Positions 8,071 to 16,934 of a DNA stretch of 64,000 nucleotides are shown here, piece by piece. The notes beneath the pieces were generated by a model. It saw only the letters and a program-made list of their open reading frames with translations. It ran no database searches and was not told the origin of the DNA. Source of the stretch: Kocuria palustris (lineage in GTDB: Bacteria; Actinomycetota; Actinomycetes; Actinomycetales; Micrococcaceae); NCBI RefSeq assembly GCF_016907795.1, contig NZ_JAFBCR010000001.1, positions 744,001-808,000 on the forward strand, read 5' to 3'. The stretch's first letter is position 1. Every line of letters starts with the position of its first letter. A program made the position numbers and the translations under genes.

Positions 8071-8690
8071 AGGGCATCGGCGGGCTCGATCCCATGCCGC
8101 GAGCGCAACCGCTCGAGCAGACCGCGGCGCACGATCGGCCATTCCGCGGCGGTGATCGAGAAGACGACGGTGTCGCGCAGCGAGCCGTCGTCCATGAGCT
8201 GATGGCTGCGCAGCACGCCGTCCTGCTTGGCCCCCAGTGCGGCGATCGCGGCCCGGGACTGCCGGTTGTGCCAGTGCGTGCGGAACTCGACGGCGATGCA
8301 GTCCAGGTCCTCGAAGGCCCGGGCCAGCATCAGCAGCTTGATCTGAGGGTTGACCCCTGTCCCCTGCACGCTGGGGGCCAGCCAGGTGGAGCCGATCTCC
8401 AGTCGCCGATGCTCGGGCTCGATGTGCATGAACGTGGTCATCCCGACCGCGCGGCCGTCGGCATCGAGCACGGCCCACGGGACCATGGAGCCGTCGGCGT
8501 GCTGGCGGTGGCGCAGCGCGATCTCCTCGGCCACGTCCGCTGGATCGGCAGCAGGGATGCGGGTGTACCACAGCGACTGCATGCCGTGCTGTCCGGCGGC
8601 ATCCGCCAGGTCCTCGGCGTGCTCGTCGCCCAGCGGGACGAGCGAGGCCAGCGCACCGCGCAGGACGGGGATGCTCAGGAAGGCGCTCAT
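8058..8690 (-). CDS. GNAT-family N-acetyltransferase (RimJ/RimL-like)
   Basis: 210 residues from MSAFLSIPVLRGALASLVPL. The GNAT core is visible: GRAVGMTTFMHIEPEHRRLEIG (strand and acetyl-CoA approach), APSVQGTGVNPQIKLLMLARAF (pyrophosphate loop and helix), and VEFRTHWHNRQSRAAIAALG near residue 165. This pattern is common in RimJ/RimL-type acyltransferases acting on amino groups of proteins or small molecules; the substrate is unknown. The frame continues upstream without a stop into the broken efflux gene, but a normal GNAT N-terminus begins at ATG 8690. I therefore annotate it separately. Confidence 0.8.
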   Translation of the reverse strand: MSAFLSIPVLRGALASLVPLGDEHAEDLADAAGQHGMQSLWYTRIPAADPADVAEEIALRHRQHADGSMVPWAVLDADGRAVGMTTFMHIEPEHRRLEIGSTWLAPSVQGTGVNPQIKLLMLARAFEDLDCIAVEFRTHWHNRQSRAAIAALGAKQDGVLRSHQLMDDGSLRDTVVFSITAAEWPIVRRGLLERLRSRHGIEPADALGGP

Positions 8691-8739
8691 AGGCGTCAGC
8701 TTAGGACCGGGCCTCGACTGCGCCGCGGACCCAGAGTCC

Positions 8740-9985
8740 TCAACGAGGCAGGTGCTTGGCCCGGGGGGGGACTCGGCGCGGTGGCGGACCACCGGCTCGC
8801 CGGTCAGCGGGGAGATCCGCACCGGCTTGAATCCCGGCAGCAGCAGTCCTGCCAGCGTGGCAGCGGCCAGCGCGATGGCACCGGCCGCGATCGCGGGAAC
8901 GGCGCCGTCGATGAAGCCGTCCGGATTCAGCTCGCCGCCCGCGGTCGTGAACACGGCCGACAGCGCCGCGATGCCCAGGGCCACGCCGATCTCACGGGCC
9001 GTCGAGTTCGTCCCGGAGGCCACGGCCTGGTCCTCCGAGGCGATCCCCTCCAGCACGGCGGAGGCGATCGGGGCGGACACCAGCCCCATGCCGATGCCGG
9101 CCAGTGCGAACGGAGACACCAGACGGAGGTAGTCGACATCCGCTTCCAGCACCAGCGCGATCCACACCAGGCTCGCCGTCATGCACGCCAGCCCGGCGAC
9201 GATCGCCGGACGCAGTCCGATCTTGGGCGTGATCAGCCCCCCGGTCAGCGGCGCGACGACCAGCGGCGCCATGGTCCACGGCATGGTCCGCCCGCCGGCC
9301 TTCAGTGCCGAGGCGCCCTGAGCCACCTGCAGGAACTGGATGCGGATGAACACCGCCCCGAAGATGCCCAGCGAGAACAGCACGCCCGCGATGTTGGCCA
9401 CGGCGAAGCTGCGATTGCGGAACAGACGCAGCGGCATCATGGGCTCCGGGGCGCGAGCCTCCCAGGCGATGAACGCGATCAGCAGCGCGCCGCCGCCGAT
9501 CAGCGAGGCCAGGACCTCGCCGCTGGACCAGCCGGCCTCCTCGCCGCGCACGATGCCGAAGACGACCAGGAAGACACCGGCGATCGCCAGCCCCAGCAGG
9601 TCCAGGCGCTGCGGCCGTCCGTAGGACTCCGGAAGTGCAGCCAGGATCGGAGGAAGGCACAGCACTCCGCTGGGGATGTTCAGCCAGAAGATCGCCTGCC
9701 AGCTCAGACCCTCGACCACCGCGCCGCCGATCAGCGGACCGAGGGCGATGCACAGGCCGGAGACTCCGCCCCACACGCCGCTAACCAGGGGGGGCGCATC
9801 TGCTCCGGGACCGATGTGGACAGCAGGGTCAGCGACAGCGGCATGATCGCCGCTCCCCCGGCACCCTGGATCGCTCGGGCCAGGATGAGCATCCAGACCT
9901 CGCTGCTGAGCCCGCGGGCGATCGAGGCCAGGGTGAAGATGATCAGGTCGCCCAGGAAGACCCGACGGCGGCCCAGCGCCGGGAG
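8740..9985 (-). pseudogene. DHA2-type MFS drug-efflux gene, truncated and frameshifted
   Basis: A 14-helix MFS exporter can be read in two pieces. The upstream piece, from GRRRVFLGDLIIFTLASIARGL to GGAAIMPLSLTLLS, is out of frame with the downstream piece, which starts VWGGVSGLCIALGPLIGGAVVEGLSW and carries most of the remaining helices. The frame changes at a run of seven G (9788-9794, plus strand). Helices 1-2 and the first part of motif A are missing: the homology stops about where the divergent TetR gene begins. A second run of eight G (8763-8770) removes the probable original stop at 8740-8742, so the frame reads on into the acetyltransferase. Confidence 0.8.
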
Positions 9986-9988
9986 CAG

Positions 9989-10579
9989 ATGCTCGAGGCC
10001 GCCAGCCGGGTCTTCGGCGAGCGCGGCTACACCGGCGCCACGACAGATGCCGTGGCCCTGGCCGCGGGAGTGAGCCAGGCCTATGTGGTACGGACCTTCG
10101 GCTCCAAGAAAGCGCTGTTCGCCGAGGTCGCCCAGCGTGCGCACGAGCGCACGGAGGAGGCCTTCCGCAGCGCCGCGGCCCAGGAGGCCGAGGCCCAGGC
10201 TCCGCTCGATGACCGGCTCGGACTCGCCTACGTGCGCCTGATGCACCAGCCCGGCGTGCTGCGCACCGTCAGCCATCTCTTCAGCATGGGCCACGACCCG
10301 CATTTCGGGCCCATGGCCCGCGACGGCTTCCTGAGCATCTACCGCCTGCTGCGCTTCGAGATCAGACTGTCGCAGCAGCGCACCCGGGCGTTCCTGGCCC
10401 ACGGCATGCTGATCAACACCATCCTCAGCCTGCGCCTGCCCGACCTGGCCGGGACCGACAACGACGCGACCGCGCTGCTCAGCGGCATCTTCCGGGAGAC
10501 CTTCGACGACGTCGTGGCCGCCGCCGCCGAGCACGATCCCCTGCCGGAGGGGCACCGCTCCGCGGAGCCCGGGGCCTGA
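9989..10579 (+). CDS. TetR-family repressor, N-terminally truncated
   Basis: 196 residues from ATG 9989. The helix-turn-helix is present (RVFGERGYTGATTDAVALAAGVSQAYVVRTFGSK), followed by an all-helical ligand domain. The family-typical residues before helix 1 can be read upstream (TAAQRREQ) but have no start codon or ribosome site there. That same DNA also encodes, on the other strand, the last readable part of the MFS gene. TetR repressors of efflux pumps are usually transcribed divergently from the pump, so the shared intergenic promoter region and both gene starts appear to have been deleted. Whether it is still expressed is doubtful. Confidence 0.7.
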   Translation: MLEAASRVFGERGYTGATTDAVALAAGVSQAYVVRTFGSKKALFAEVAQRAHERTEEAFRSAAAQEAEAQAPLDDRLGLAYVRLMHQPGVLRTVSHLFSMGHDPHFGPMARDGFLSIYRLLRFEIRLSQQRTRAFLAHGMLINTILSLRLPDLAGTDNDATALLSGIFRETFDDVVAAAAEHDPLPEGHRSAEPGA

Positions 10580-10623
10580 GCTCTGCGGTGCTCTGCAGGC
10601 CGCCGGCGAGCGGCGCGCAGAGC
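10580..10623. terminator. Hairpin between the tetR and desaturase genes
   Basis: GCTCTGCG (10580-10587) pairs with CGCAGAGC (10616-10623) between convergent genes. The stem is short and the loop long, so the assignment is moderate. Confidence 0.4.
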
Positions 10624-10633
10624 CCCCGTCGGG

Positions 10634-11773
10634 TCAGGGCAGCGCCAGGCGGCAGACCCGCTTCCACACGGAGGCGACCTGCTTGGGCAGCGGGCCGGTC
10701 GTGTAGGGCAGCCCGTAGCGCCGGCAGATCTCCTGGACCCGCACCGCGACCTCCGGGTACCGGTTCGACGGCAGGTCGGGGAAGAGGTGGTGCTCGATCT
10801 GGAACGAGAGGTGTCCCGTCATGATGTGCAGCAGGCGGGAGCCGGAGATGTTGGCGGAGCCGATCACCTGACGCACGTACCAGTCGCCCCGGGTCTCCCC
10901 CTCGATCTGCTCCTCGGTGAACGTCTCGGCGCCCGCCGGGAAGTGACCGCAGAAGATCACGGCGTGCGCCCAGACGTTGCGCACCGCGTTCGCCGCGAGG
11001 GCCGCGGTCAGCGCCTGACGGCCCGAGCCCGTGAGAGCGGCGACGGCCGGGGTGGCCGCATAGTCGCGCGCCGCCTGGCGGACGAACTTGCGGCCGAGGG
11101 CCTTGAGGCCCAGGACCAGGTCCTCGCGGGACTTGAGACCCCGTCGGTAGTCCTCGAGCTCGAGGTCGTAGATCGCGATGCCCCACTCGAAGAACGGGGC
11201 CAGCACCGCGTTGTACAGCGGGTTGCCCAGGCTGCGAGGGGTCCACGACTGATCCTCGTCCATGCGCAGCAGGTTGTAGCCGATGTCCTGGTCCTTGCCC
11301 AGCACGTTGGTCCACACGTGGTGCAGGTCGTTGTGGGTGTGCTGCCAGGCGCGGGCCGGGGTCACGAAGTCCCACTCCCAGGTCCGCGAGTGGATGTCCG
11401 GATCGCGCATCCAGTCCCACTGCCCGTGCAGGACGTTGTGGCCGATCTCCATGTTCTCCAGGATCTTGGCCACCGAGAGCATGGCCGTCCCGGCGATCCA
11501 GGCAGGACGGTGCCTGGCCAGCAGCAGGGCGGCTCGCCCGGCCAGCTCCAGGCTGCGCTGCACGGCGATCACCCGACGGATGTAGGCGGCGTCCCTGCTG
11601 CCGCGGGCATCGATGATCTCGGCGCGCAGGGCATCGAGCTCACGGCCCAGCTCGTCGATCTGCTCGCTGCTCAGGTGGGCGGAGGTGCGGGGTCGGGGCG
11701 CCGGCTCGCAATGAGCCGGAGCCTCGGACTCTGTCTCCAGCGGCTGGTCGAGGCGCTGCGGGGCGATGGTCAT
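10634..11773 (-). CDS. Membrane fatty acid desaturase (DesA3-type)
   Basis: 379 residues from ATG 11773, which has GGAGGA 7 nt upstream; an in-frame ATG at 11824 has none. The three histidine boxes of di-iron desaturases are present: HNVLHGQ, HTHNDLHH and QIEHHLF. Hydrophobic segments lie between them. The enzyme inserts a double bond in acyl chains at the membrane, using electrons passed from the reductase encoded directly upstream. The pairing matches the mycobacterial desA3/Rv3230c arrangement, where the product is oleoyl-CoA; delta-9 specificity here is an inference. Confidence 0.88.
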   Translation of the reverse strand: MTIAPQRLDQPLETESEAPAHCEPAPRPRTSAHLSSEQIDELGRELDALRAEIIDARGSRDAAYIRRVIAVQRSLELAGRAALLLARHRPAWIAGTAMLSVAKILENMEIGHNVLHGQWDWMRDPDIHSRTWEWDFVTPARAWQHTHNDLHHVWTNVLGKDQDIGYNLLRMDEDQSWTPRSLGNPLYNAVLAPFFEWGIAIYDLELEDYRRGLKSREDLVLGLKALGRKFVRQAARDYAATPAVAALTGSGRQALTAALAANAVRNVWAHAVIFCGHFPAGAETFTEEQIEGETRGDWYVRQVIGSANISGSRLLHIMTGHLSFQIEHHLFPDLPSNRYPEVAVRVQEICRRYGLPYTTGPLPKQVASVWKRVCRLALP

Positions 11774-11824
11774 CGAGGATCCTCCAGGTGCGGTGATGGG
11801 AGCTGAGGGGGTGGTCGCGAGCAT

Positions 11825-12877
11825 TCAGGCGCGCAGGCTGACGGGTCCCGCCGCGGCGGAGACGCAGGTCTGGATCAGATCGCCGGGATCGCCGTGGATC
11901 TGACCGGTCCGGGTGTCGCGCACGCGCCCGGAGCCCAGCGGGGTGAGACAGGAGTGGCAGATCCCCATGCGGCAGCCGCTGGGCAGTGCGATGCCGGCGG
12001 CTTCGCCCGCCTCCAGCAGGGTCTGGGTGCCGTCGGCGACGGTCTCGACGGTCGAGGCCTCGAAGACCACCGGTCCCCCGTCCCCGGGCGGGCCCGGTGC
12101 GACGGGGGCGGCGAAGCGCTCGACCTGGAGGTGACCGCCGCAGCGGGCCCAGAGACTCTCGGCGTCATCGAGGAAGCTCCCCGGTCCGCAGGCGTAGGCG
12201 GCGCGATCGCGCCAGTCGGGGCAGGCCGCCGCGAGATCGTCGGGGGTCGCCAGATCCAGGCGGCGGCCGCGGTCCTCGCGCAGCCATTCGACGACCCGCA
12301 GGGACGGGAACTGATCCGCGAGCTCGGCCAGCTCCTCGCGGAACAGGCTGCGCGGCGCGCTGGGGGCGCAGTGCACCAGGACCACATCGGCATCGACGCG
12401 CCGCGGCACGAGCGTGCGGATCATGGACATCACGGGCGTCAGGCCGCTGCCGGCGGTGAGCATCAGCAGGGGCCGAGGCGCCGAGGGCAGGACGAAGTCG
12501 CCCTCGGGCCGGTCCAGGAACAGGATGCTGCCGGGGCGGGTCCGGCGCACGAGGGCCTCGGAGACCAGACCGTAGGCCGTCACCGTGATGGCCGGGTCCT
12601 CGTCGCCGGCCGAGCTCAGCGAATAGGAGCGCCAGTGGCGCACGCCGTCGATCTCCACGCCTATGCGCACCCACTGGCCCGGCTGGTGCGCCTGCCACCC
12701 TCGACCGGGGCGGAAGCGGATCGTCGCGGCGTCGGGCCCCTCCGGCACGACGGCGGTCACGGCCCCCCGCAGCTGACGCGAGCTGGCCAGGGGATCCACC
12801 AGGCGCAGGAAGTCCTGGGGCGAGCGGGGAGTGGTGAATACGGAGGCGGCGCGGGAGAGCAGGGTCGGACGGTGCAT
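11825..12877 (-). CDS. Ferredoxin-fused flavin reductase (desaturase electron donor)
   Basis: 350 residues. FAD-binding motif RSYSLSS near residue 95, an NAD-binding domain with LLMLTAGSGLTPVMSMI near 140 and YACGPG near 225, then a C-terminal plant-type [2Fe-2S] ferredoxin with Cys ligands in PSGCRMGICHSC and a last Cys in LIQTCVSAA. NAD(P)H electrons pass through FAD and the cluster to the desaturase encoded just downstream; the 52-bp spacing implies an operon. ATG 12877 is chosen because the upstream extension is serine-rich low-complexity and runs into the divergent regulator's promoter. Confidence 0.88.
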   Translation of the reverse strand: MHRPTLLSRAASVFTTPRSPQDFLRLVDPLASSRQLRGAVTAVVPEGPDAATIRFRPGRGWQAHQPGQWVRIGVEIDGVRHWRSYSLSSAGDEDPAITVTAYGLVSEALVRRTRPGSILFLDRPEGDFVLPSAPRPLLMLTAGSGLTPVMSMIRTLVPRRVDADVVLVHCAPSAPRSLFREELAELADQFPSLRVVEWLREDRGRRLDLATPDDLAAACPDWRDRAAYACGPGSFLDDAESLWARCGGHLQVERFAAPVAPGPPGDGGPVVFEASTVETVADGTQTLLEAGEAAGIALPSGCRMGICHSCLTPLGSGRVRDTRTGQIHGDPGDLIQTCVSAAAGPVSLRA

Positions 12878-12991
12878 GAGACCAGTCTGTTCCGGCCGTG
12901 GCCTTCCGCTCTCGTCATCAGGGATACTGTTCGGACACCGTGAACTGTTGTGCGGCGATGAATTCGACGAGCTCGACGACGAGGAGCCCCC

Positions 12992-14185
12992 ATGGGGAAG
13001 TGGCAGACCCGGCAGCAGCCCTGGGCCATGCTCCCGGAGGGGCTCTCGGCAGTGCTCCTGCCGCACCTCGAGACCGTGGCCGACGATCTCCTGGAAGCCG
13101 CCCAGCACGACGTCCCCGACTACGCCGCGGTGCTGCGAGGCGCCTCCCGAGAGCCGACCCGCCAGCGCGTGCTGGTCTCCCTCGCCCGCTTCCTAGAGGT
13201 GCTCGGCACCAACCACGAGGCCCTGACGGAGGAGCAGCACCGGCTCCATCTGGGGCTGGGTCACCGGGAGTTCCAGCAGGGCCGGCCCCTGAACGCGCTG
13301 TTCGCGGCGTACCGCTCCGGGGCCCGCACCACCCTGCACTCGCTGTCCCAGCACACCATGGCCGCGGGCTACGGCGCTGCCGTGCTGGTGGGGCTGGCCG
13401 AGTCGGTCTTCGCCTACATCGAAGAGCTCTCCGCCGCCGGTGCGGAGGGCTACGCCATGGAGCGCTCCGAGCGCGCCGGGGAGCGGGACCGGCTGCGAGA
13501 GGCGGCGGCCACCCTGCTCATCCGCGGCGACGCCGACGAGGCCGCCGTGCGCGCTGCCGCGCTTGCGGCCGGCTGGAGACTGCCGGAGCGGATCGTCGTC
13601 GCCGTCCTGGACACCGACCACCACGCCCGCCTGCGCACCCGGCTCGATGACCGCAGCCTTCTGCTGACGCGCGCGAGCGGAGCGGTGCTGATCGCCCCCG
13701 AGCCGCTCGGCGCCGCGCAGCGGGCTGGGCTGGAGACCGCGCTGGCCGGGCACGACGCCATGATCGGGCCCGGGAGGCCGTGGAGCGCGGCCGGCGAGTC
13801 CCTGGCCCTCGCCGAGACCGCCCGCGGGCTGCTGGCCGCGGATGCGCCCCAGGACCGCTCCGCCCGCTGGGTCACCGACCACCTCCCCCAGCTGATCCTC
13901 ACGAGCAACCGGGTGCTCGTGGACGAGCTCGCCCAGCAGCGGCTGGGGCCCCTGCGCCACCTCAAGGACGGCCCGCAGGGCCGACTGCGCGCCACGCTGC
14001 TGTCCTGGCTGCGCCACCAGGGGCACCGCTCCCCCATGGCCGCGGAGCTGGGCGTCCACGGCCAGACCGTGGGCTATCGGCTGCATCAGCTGCGCGCGCT
14101 GTTCGGCGATCAGCTCGATGATCCGCAGTCGCGCTTCGAGCTGGAGCTCGCCCTGCGCGCCCGGGAGCACGACGCCACAGCCTGA
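12992..14185 (+). CDS. PucR/CdaR-type transcriptional regulator
   Basis: 397 residues. An N-terminal helical sensor region (LPHLETVADDLLEAAQ) is followed by a GGDEF-like middle domain. A C-terminal PucR helix-turn-helix ends the protein (LLSWLRHQGHRSPMAAELGVHGQTVGYRLHQL). These regulators respond to small metabolites. It is transcribed divergently from the reductase-desaturase operon with a 114-bp gap, so control of membrane fatty-acid desaturation is the natural inference, as for several actinobacterial desaturase operons. GAGGAG lies before ATG 12992. Confidence 0.82.
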   Translation: MGKWQTRQQPWAMLPEGLSAVLLPHLETVADDLLEAAQHDVPDYAAVLRGASREPTRQRVLVSLARFLEVLGTNHEALTEEQHRLHLGLGHREFQQGRPLNALFAAYRSGARTTLHSLSQHTMAAGYGAAVLVGLAESVFAYIEELSAAGAEGYAMERSERAGERDRLREAAATLLIRGDADEAAVRAAALAAGWRLPERIVVAVLDTDHHARLRTRLDDRSLLLTRASGAVLIAPEPLGAAQRAGLETALAGHDAMIGPGRPWSAAGESLALAETARGLLAADAPQDRSARWVTDHLPQLILTSNRVLVDELAQQRLGPLRHLKDGPQGRLRATLLSWLRHQGHRSPMAAELGVHGQTVGYRLHQLRALFGDQLDDPQSRFELELALRAREHDATA

Positions 14186-14226
14186 GCGGCTCGGTCGTCG
14201 GCTCGGGACCGCGATGGCCCGTCGGG

Positions 14227-14770
14227 TCAGCCCTGGTGGGCCACCAGGGCCCAGATCCGCTCGCCGATCAGTCACAGCCCCATGACCACCATGGCGATGC
14301 CGGTGACGCGGCTGATGATCCCGGCGGCCGTCGGCTGACCGGTGAGCAGCCGGCGGGAGGCCAGGCCCAGGACGAGGTTGAAGACCGCGACCATCGCGGC
14401 CCACGTCAGGCCCAGCACCGCCAGCTGGACCCACAGCGGGAGGGCGGCCGACGGGGAGACGAACAGCGGCAGGAACGCCACGAAGAACACGAGCGACTTG
14501 GCGTTCAGCGCGCTCACCGTGGCGCCCTGACGGATGATCGATCGCCCGTTCGGCGCGGCCAGCGCCGCCCCTGTTGCACCGAGGAGGCCAGCGAGCCCAC
14601 ATCGGGGCGCGGGGCCCGCAGGACTCCGATGCTCAGCACGATCAGATAGACCGCCCCCACGAGAGTCACCGCGGTCAGCGCGAGAGGCACCGCGGCGATC
14701 AGCGGTCCGATCCCCGCGGCCACCACGAAGGCCACCACGACGTAGCCGATGCTGAGCCCGAGGACCGGAG
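14227..14770 (-). pseudogene. LysE-family exporter, broken by frameshifts and a stop
   Basis: Pieces of a LysE/RhtB amino-acid exporter are readable: LSIGYVVVAFVVAAGIGPLI and TLVGAVYLIVLSIGVLRAP in one frame, then RQGATVSALNAKSLVFFVAF and the last helices in another. The frame change lies between about 14540 and 14590. The expected C-terminus continues past a TGA (14270-14272) as LIGERIWALVAHQG to a second stop at 14227, so that TGA probably replaced a tryptophan codon. The usual N-terminus (MTPGPN-like) is absent, with stop codons where it should be. At least three lesions mean this is not functional. Confidence 0.8.
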
Positions 14771-14832
14771 CGGCCGCTACTCATCACACCGTCCGTCAGC
14801 AGACCCTGCCCCTCCCCGCTGCCGATCATTCA

Positions 14833-14849
14833 GTTCCAGATATTGGACC
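14833..14849 (+). promoter_or_regulatory. Inverted repeat upstream of the aromatic hydroxylase
   Basis: GTTCCA-GATAT-TGGACC, a near-perfect dyad 120 bp before the hydroxylase start. It resembles IclR- or MarR-type operators of aromatic catabolic genes. No regulator gene is adjacent, so the assignment is speculative. Confidence 0.3.
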
Positions 14850-14971
14850 CCGGCGTGTGATCTACGTAACGTTCAAGATGTCCCGATGCCTGCCGCGTCG
14901 TCAGGACCGCAGATCGATCCGATCCGTCCGACGACCGCAGCATCACCCGGCGAGGAAGACAGAGGTGCACT

Positions 14972-16843
14972 GTGCAGTACCACCACCACGGATACGTCGC
15001 CCATGATCCGCTTGTGAAGGAGCCGGCCGGCACAGGAGTCGATCGGCCGACGGACCTGCCGGACACCATGGACGTGCTCATCGTGGGCGCGGGACCGGCC
15101 GGGATCATCCAGGCCGCCCAGCTCTCGCGCTACCCCGGCATCAGCACGCGGATCATCGACTCCCGCCCGGGCCGCCTGGAGGTAGGCCGCGCCGACGGAC
15201 TCTGGGCCCGAAGCAGCGAGACCTTCCAGGCCTACGGCTTCTTCGATCGCATCAACGCCGAGGCGCACCGGCTGGTCGATGTGCACTTCTGGGGGCCCGA
15301 TCCCGAGGATCCCAGCCGGATCATGCGCGGCGTGCGAGCCGAGGACCCGCCCTCGGGCGTGAGCGAGTTCCCGTTCCTGATCGTCAACCAGGCACGGGTC
15401 ATCGACTACTTCGCCGAGTACGCCGAGCGCGGCCCGGCCAGGATCACGCCCGACTACGGCTATGAGTTCCTGGAGCTGGAGGTGGACGAGTCCCAGGAGC
15501 ATCCGATCAAGGTGCTGCTGCGCGATCCCCAGGGCCGCGAGCGCACGGTGCGCGCCAAGTACGTCATCGGCAACGACGGAGCCCGCAGCCGGGTGCGCGA
15601 CTGCACGGACATCGAGGTCGAGAAGGACCCGTCCGCTCATGCCTGGGCGGTGATGGACGTGCTGGCCGAGACCGACTTCCCGGACATCCGCCAGAAGTGC
15701 GGGATCCTCTCGGACAAGCACGGCTCGATCCTGCTGATCCCCCGTGAGGGCGGTTTCCTGTTCCGGTTCTACGTGTCCCTGGGCGATATCGACGACAGCA
15801 ACCGCGAGCAGCTGCGCGCCACGACCGTCGAGGAGGCCGCCGAGCGCGCCAATCAGATCCTGCACCCGTACTCGATCGACGTGAAGGAGGTGACCTGGTT
15901 CAGCGTCTATGAGGTGCGCCACACGGTGGCCAAGAAGTTCGACGACGTCCCCGTGGATCGGGTCGGCAGCCAGGACCCGCGCGTCTTCATCGCCGGCGAC
16001 GCCTGCCACACCCACAGCGCCAAGGCCGGCCAGGGCATGAACGTCTCCATGCAGGACGGCTGGAACCTGGCCTGGAAGCTGGGGCAGGTGCTCGAGGGCC
16101 GCAGCGATCCCTCGCTGCTGGCCACGTACTCGGCCGAGCGGCAGCAGATCGCCGAGAACCTCATCGCGTTCGACAAGGAATGGTCGTCCATGATGTCCAA
16201 GCGCCCGGAGGAGCTCGACGACCCCCAGGACGTCGGGCGCTTCTACGCCGAGAACGCCGAGTTCCCCAACGGCTTCGCCACGCAGTACCCGGCGTCGTCG
16301 ATCATCGGCCAGGATACCCACCAGCATCTGGCCGCCGGCTTCCCGATCGGCAAGCGCTTCCACTCCGCGCCCGTGCGCCGAGTGGCCGATACGTCCCCAC
16401 GAGAGCTGGGGCACCTGTTCGAGGCCGACGGCCGGTGGCGCCTGTACGCGTTCGCGGACCAGGACGGCTCCGCCGTCCGGGAGCTGGCCGAATGGCTGGA
16501 GGGCTCCGAGGACTCGCCCGTGCGCCGCTTCACGCCGGCCAGCGCCGATCTCAACAGCGTGTTCGACGCCAAGGTGATCTACCAGCAGCCGTACACGGAG
16601 ATCGAGCTGGCCGATGTCCCGTCGCTGTTCCTGCCGAAGGTGGGGCCGTACGGGCTCACCGATCGCGAGGAGGTCTTCGCCGCCGATCAGGACGCCGACA
16701 TCTTCGACCTGCGCCAGGTGGACCGCTCAGGCGCACTGGTGATCCAGCGTCCGGACATGTACGTGGCCCATGTCCTGCCGCTGAGTGCGAGGGACGAGAT
16801 CGCCGAGTTCTTCGCGCAGAACATGGTGGCCCCGAGCGCCTGA
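14972..16843 (+). CDS. FAD-dependent phenol 2-monooxygenase / 3-hydroxybenzoate 4-hydroxylase family
   Basis: 623 residues, full length for the large (phenol-hydroxylase type) class A flavin monooxygenases. GxGxxG motif VLIVGAGPAGIIQAAQL near residue 35, the DG motif YVIGNDGARSRVR near 200, and the FAD-ribityl motif VFIAGDACHTHSAKAGQGMN near 338. The C-terminal thioredoxin-like domain (about 460-620) is complete. The reaction is NADPH- and O2-dependent ring hydroxylation of a phenolic acid. The HSAKAGQGMN stretch is typical of this subgroup, but phenol and 3-hydroxybenzoate enzymes cannot be separated by eye. GTG 14972 is preceded by AGAGG. No other ring-cleavage genes are nearby. Confidence 0.85.
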   Translation: MQYHHHGYVAHDPLVKEPAGTGVDRPTDLPDTMDVLIVGAGPAGIIQAAQLSRYPGISTRIIDSRPGRLEVGRADGLWARSSETFQAYGFFDRINAEAHRLVDVHFWGPDPEDPSRIMRGVRAEDPPSGVSEFPFLIVNQARVIDYFAEYAERGPARITPDYGYEFLELEVDESQEHPIKVLLRDPQGRERTVRAKYVIGNDGARSRVRDCTDIEVEKDPSAHAWAVMDVLAETDFPDIRQKCGILSDKHGSILLIPREGGFLFRFYVSLGDIDDSNREQLRATTVEEAAERANQILHPYSIDVKEVTWFSVYEVRHTVAKKFDDVPVDRVGSQDPRVFIAGDACHTHSAKAGQGMNVSMQDGWNLAWKLGQVLEGRSDPSLLATYSAERQQIAENLIAFDKEWSSMMSKRPEELDDPQDVGRFYAENAEFPNGFATQYPASSIIGQDTHQHLAAGFPIGKRFHSAPVRRVADTSPRELGHLFEADGRWRLYAFADQDGSAVRELAEWLEGSEDSPVRRFTPASADLNSVFDAKVIYQQPYTEIELADVPSLFLPKVGPYGLTDREEVFAADQDADIFDLRQVDRSGALVIQRPDMYVAHVLPLSARDEIAEFFAQNMVAPSA

Positions 16844-16859
16844 CCCCTCACCGAACAGG

Positions 16860-16897
16860 GCTGCGCCCCGGCCGTCGCCTGGCGACCGGGGCGCAGC
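16860..16897. terminator. Bidirectional hairpin terminator
   Basis: GCTGCGCCCCGG (16860-16871) pairs with CGGGGCGCAGC (16887-16897), with an inner stem GTCGCC/GGCGAC around a single-base turn. It lies between the convergent hydroxylase and YdhK-type genes. Confidence 0.85.
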
Positions 16898-16934
16898 TCG
16901 TCCGCGACATGCTCGGGACGCTGTCGCCGATGGA

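Noticed and set aside
8058-9776. A natural MFS-acetyltransferase fusion protein
   Set aside because: The link runs through an eight-G tract; one base more or less gives an MFS stop at 8740-8742, and the acetyltransferase has a normal start of its own.
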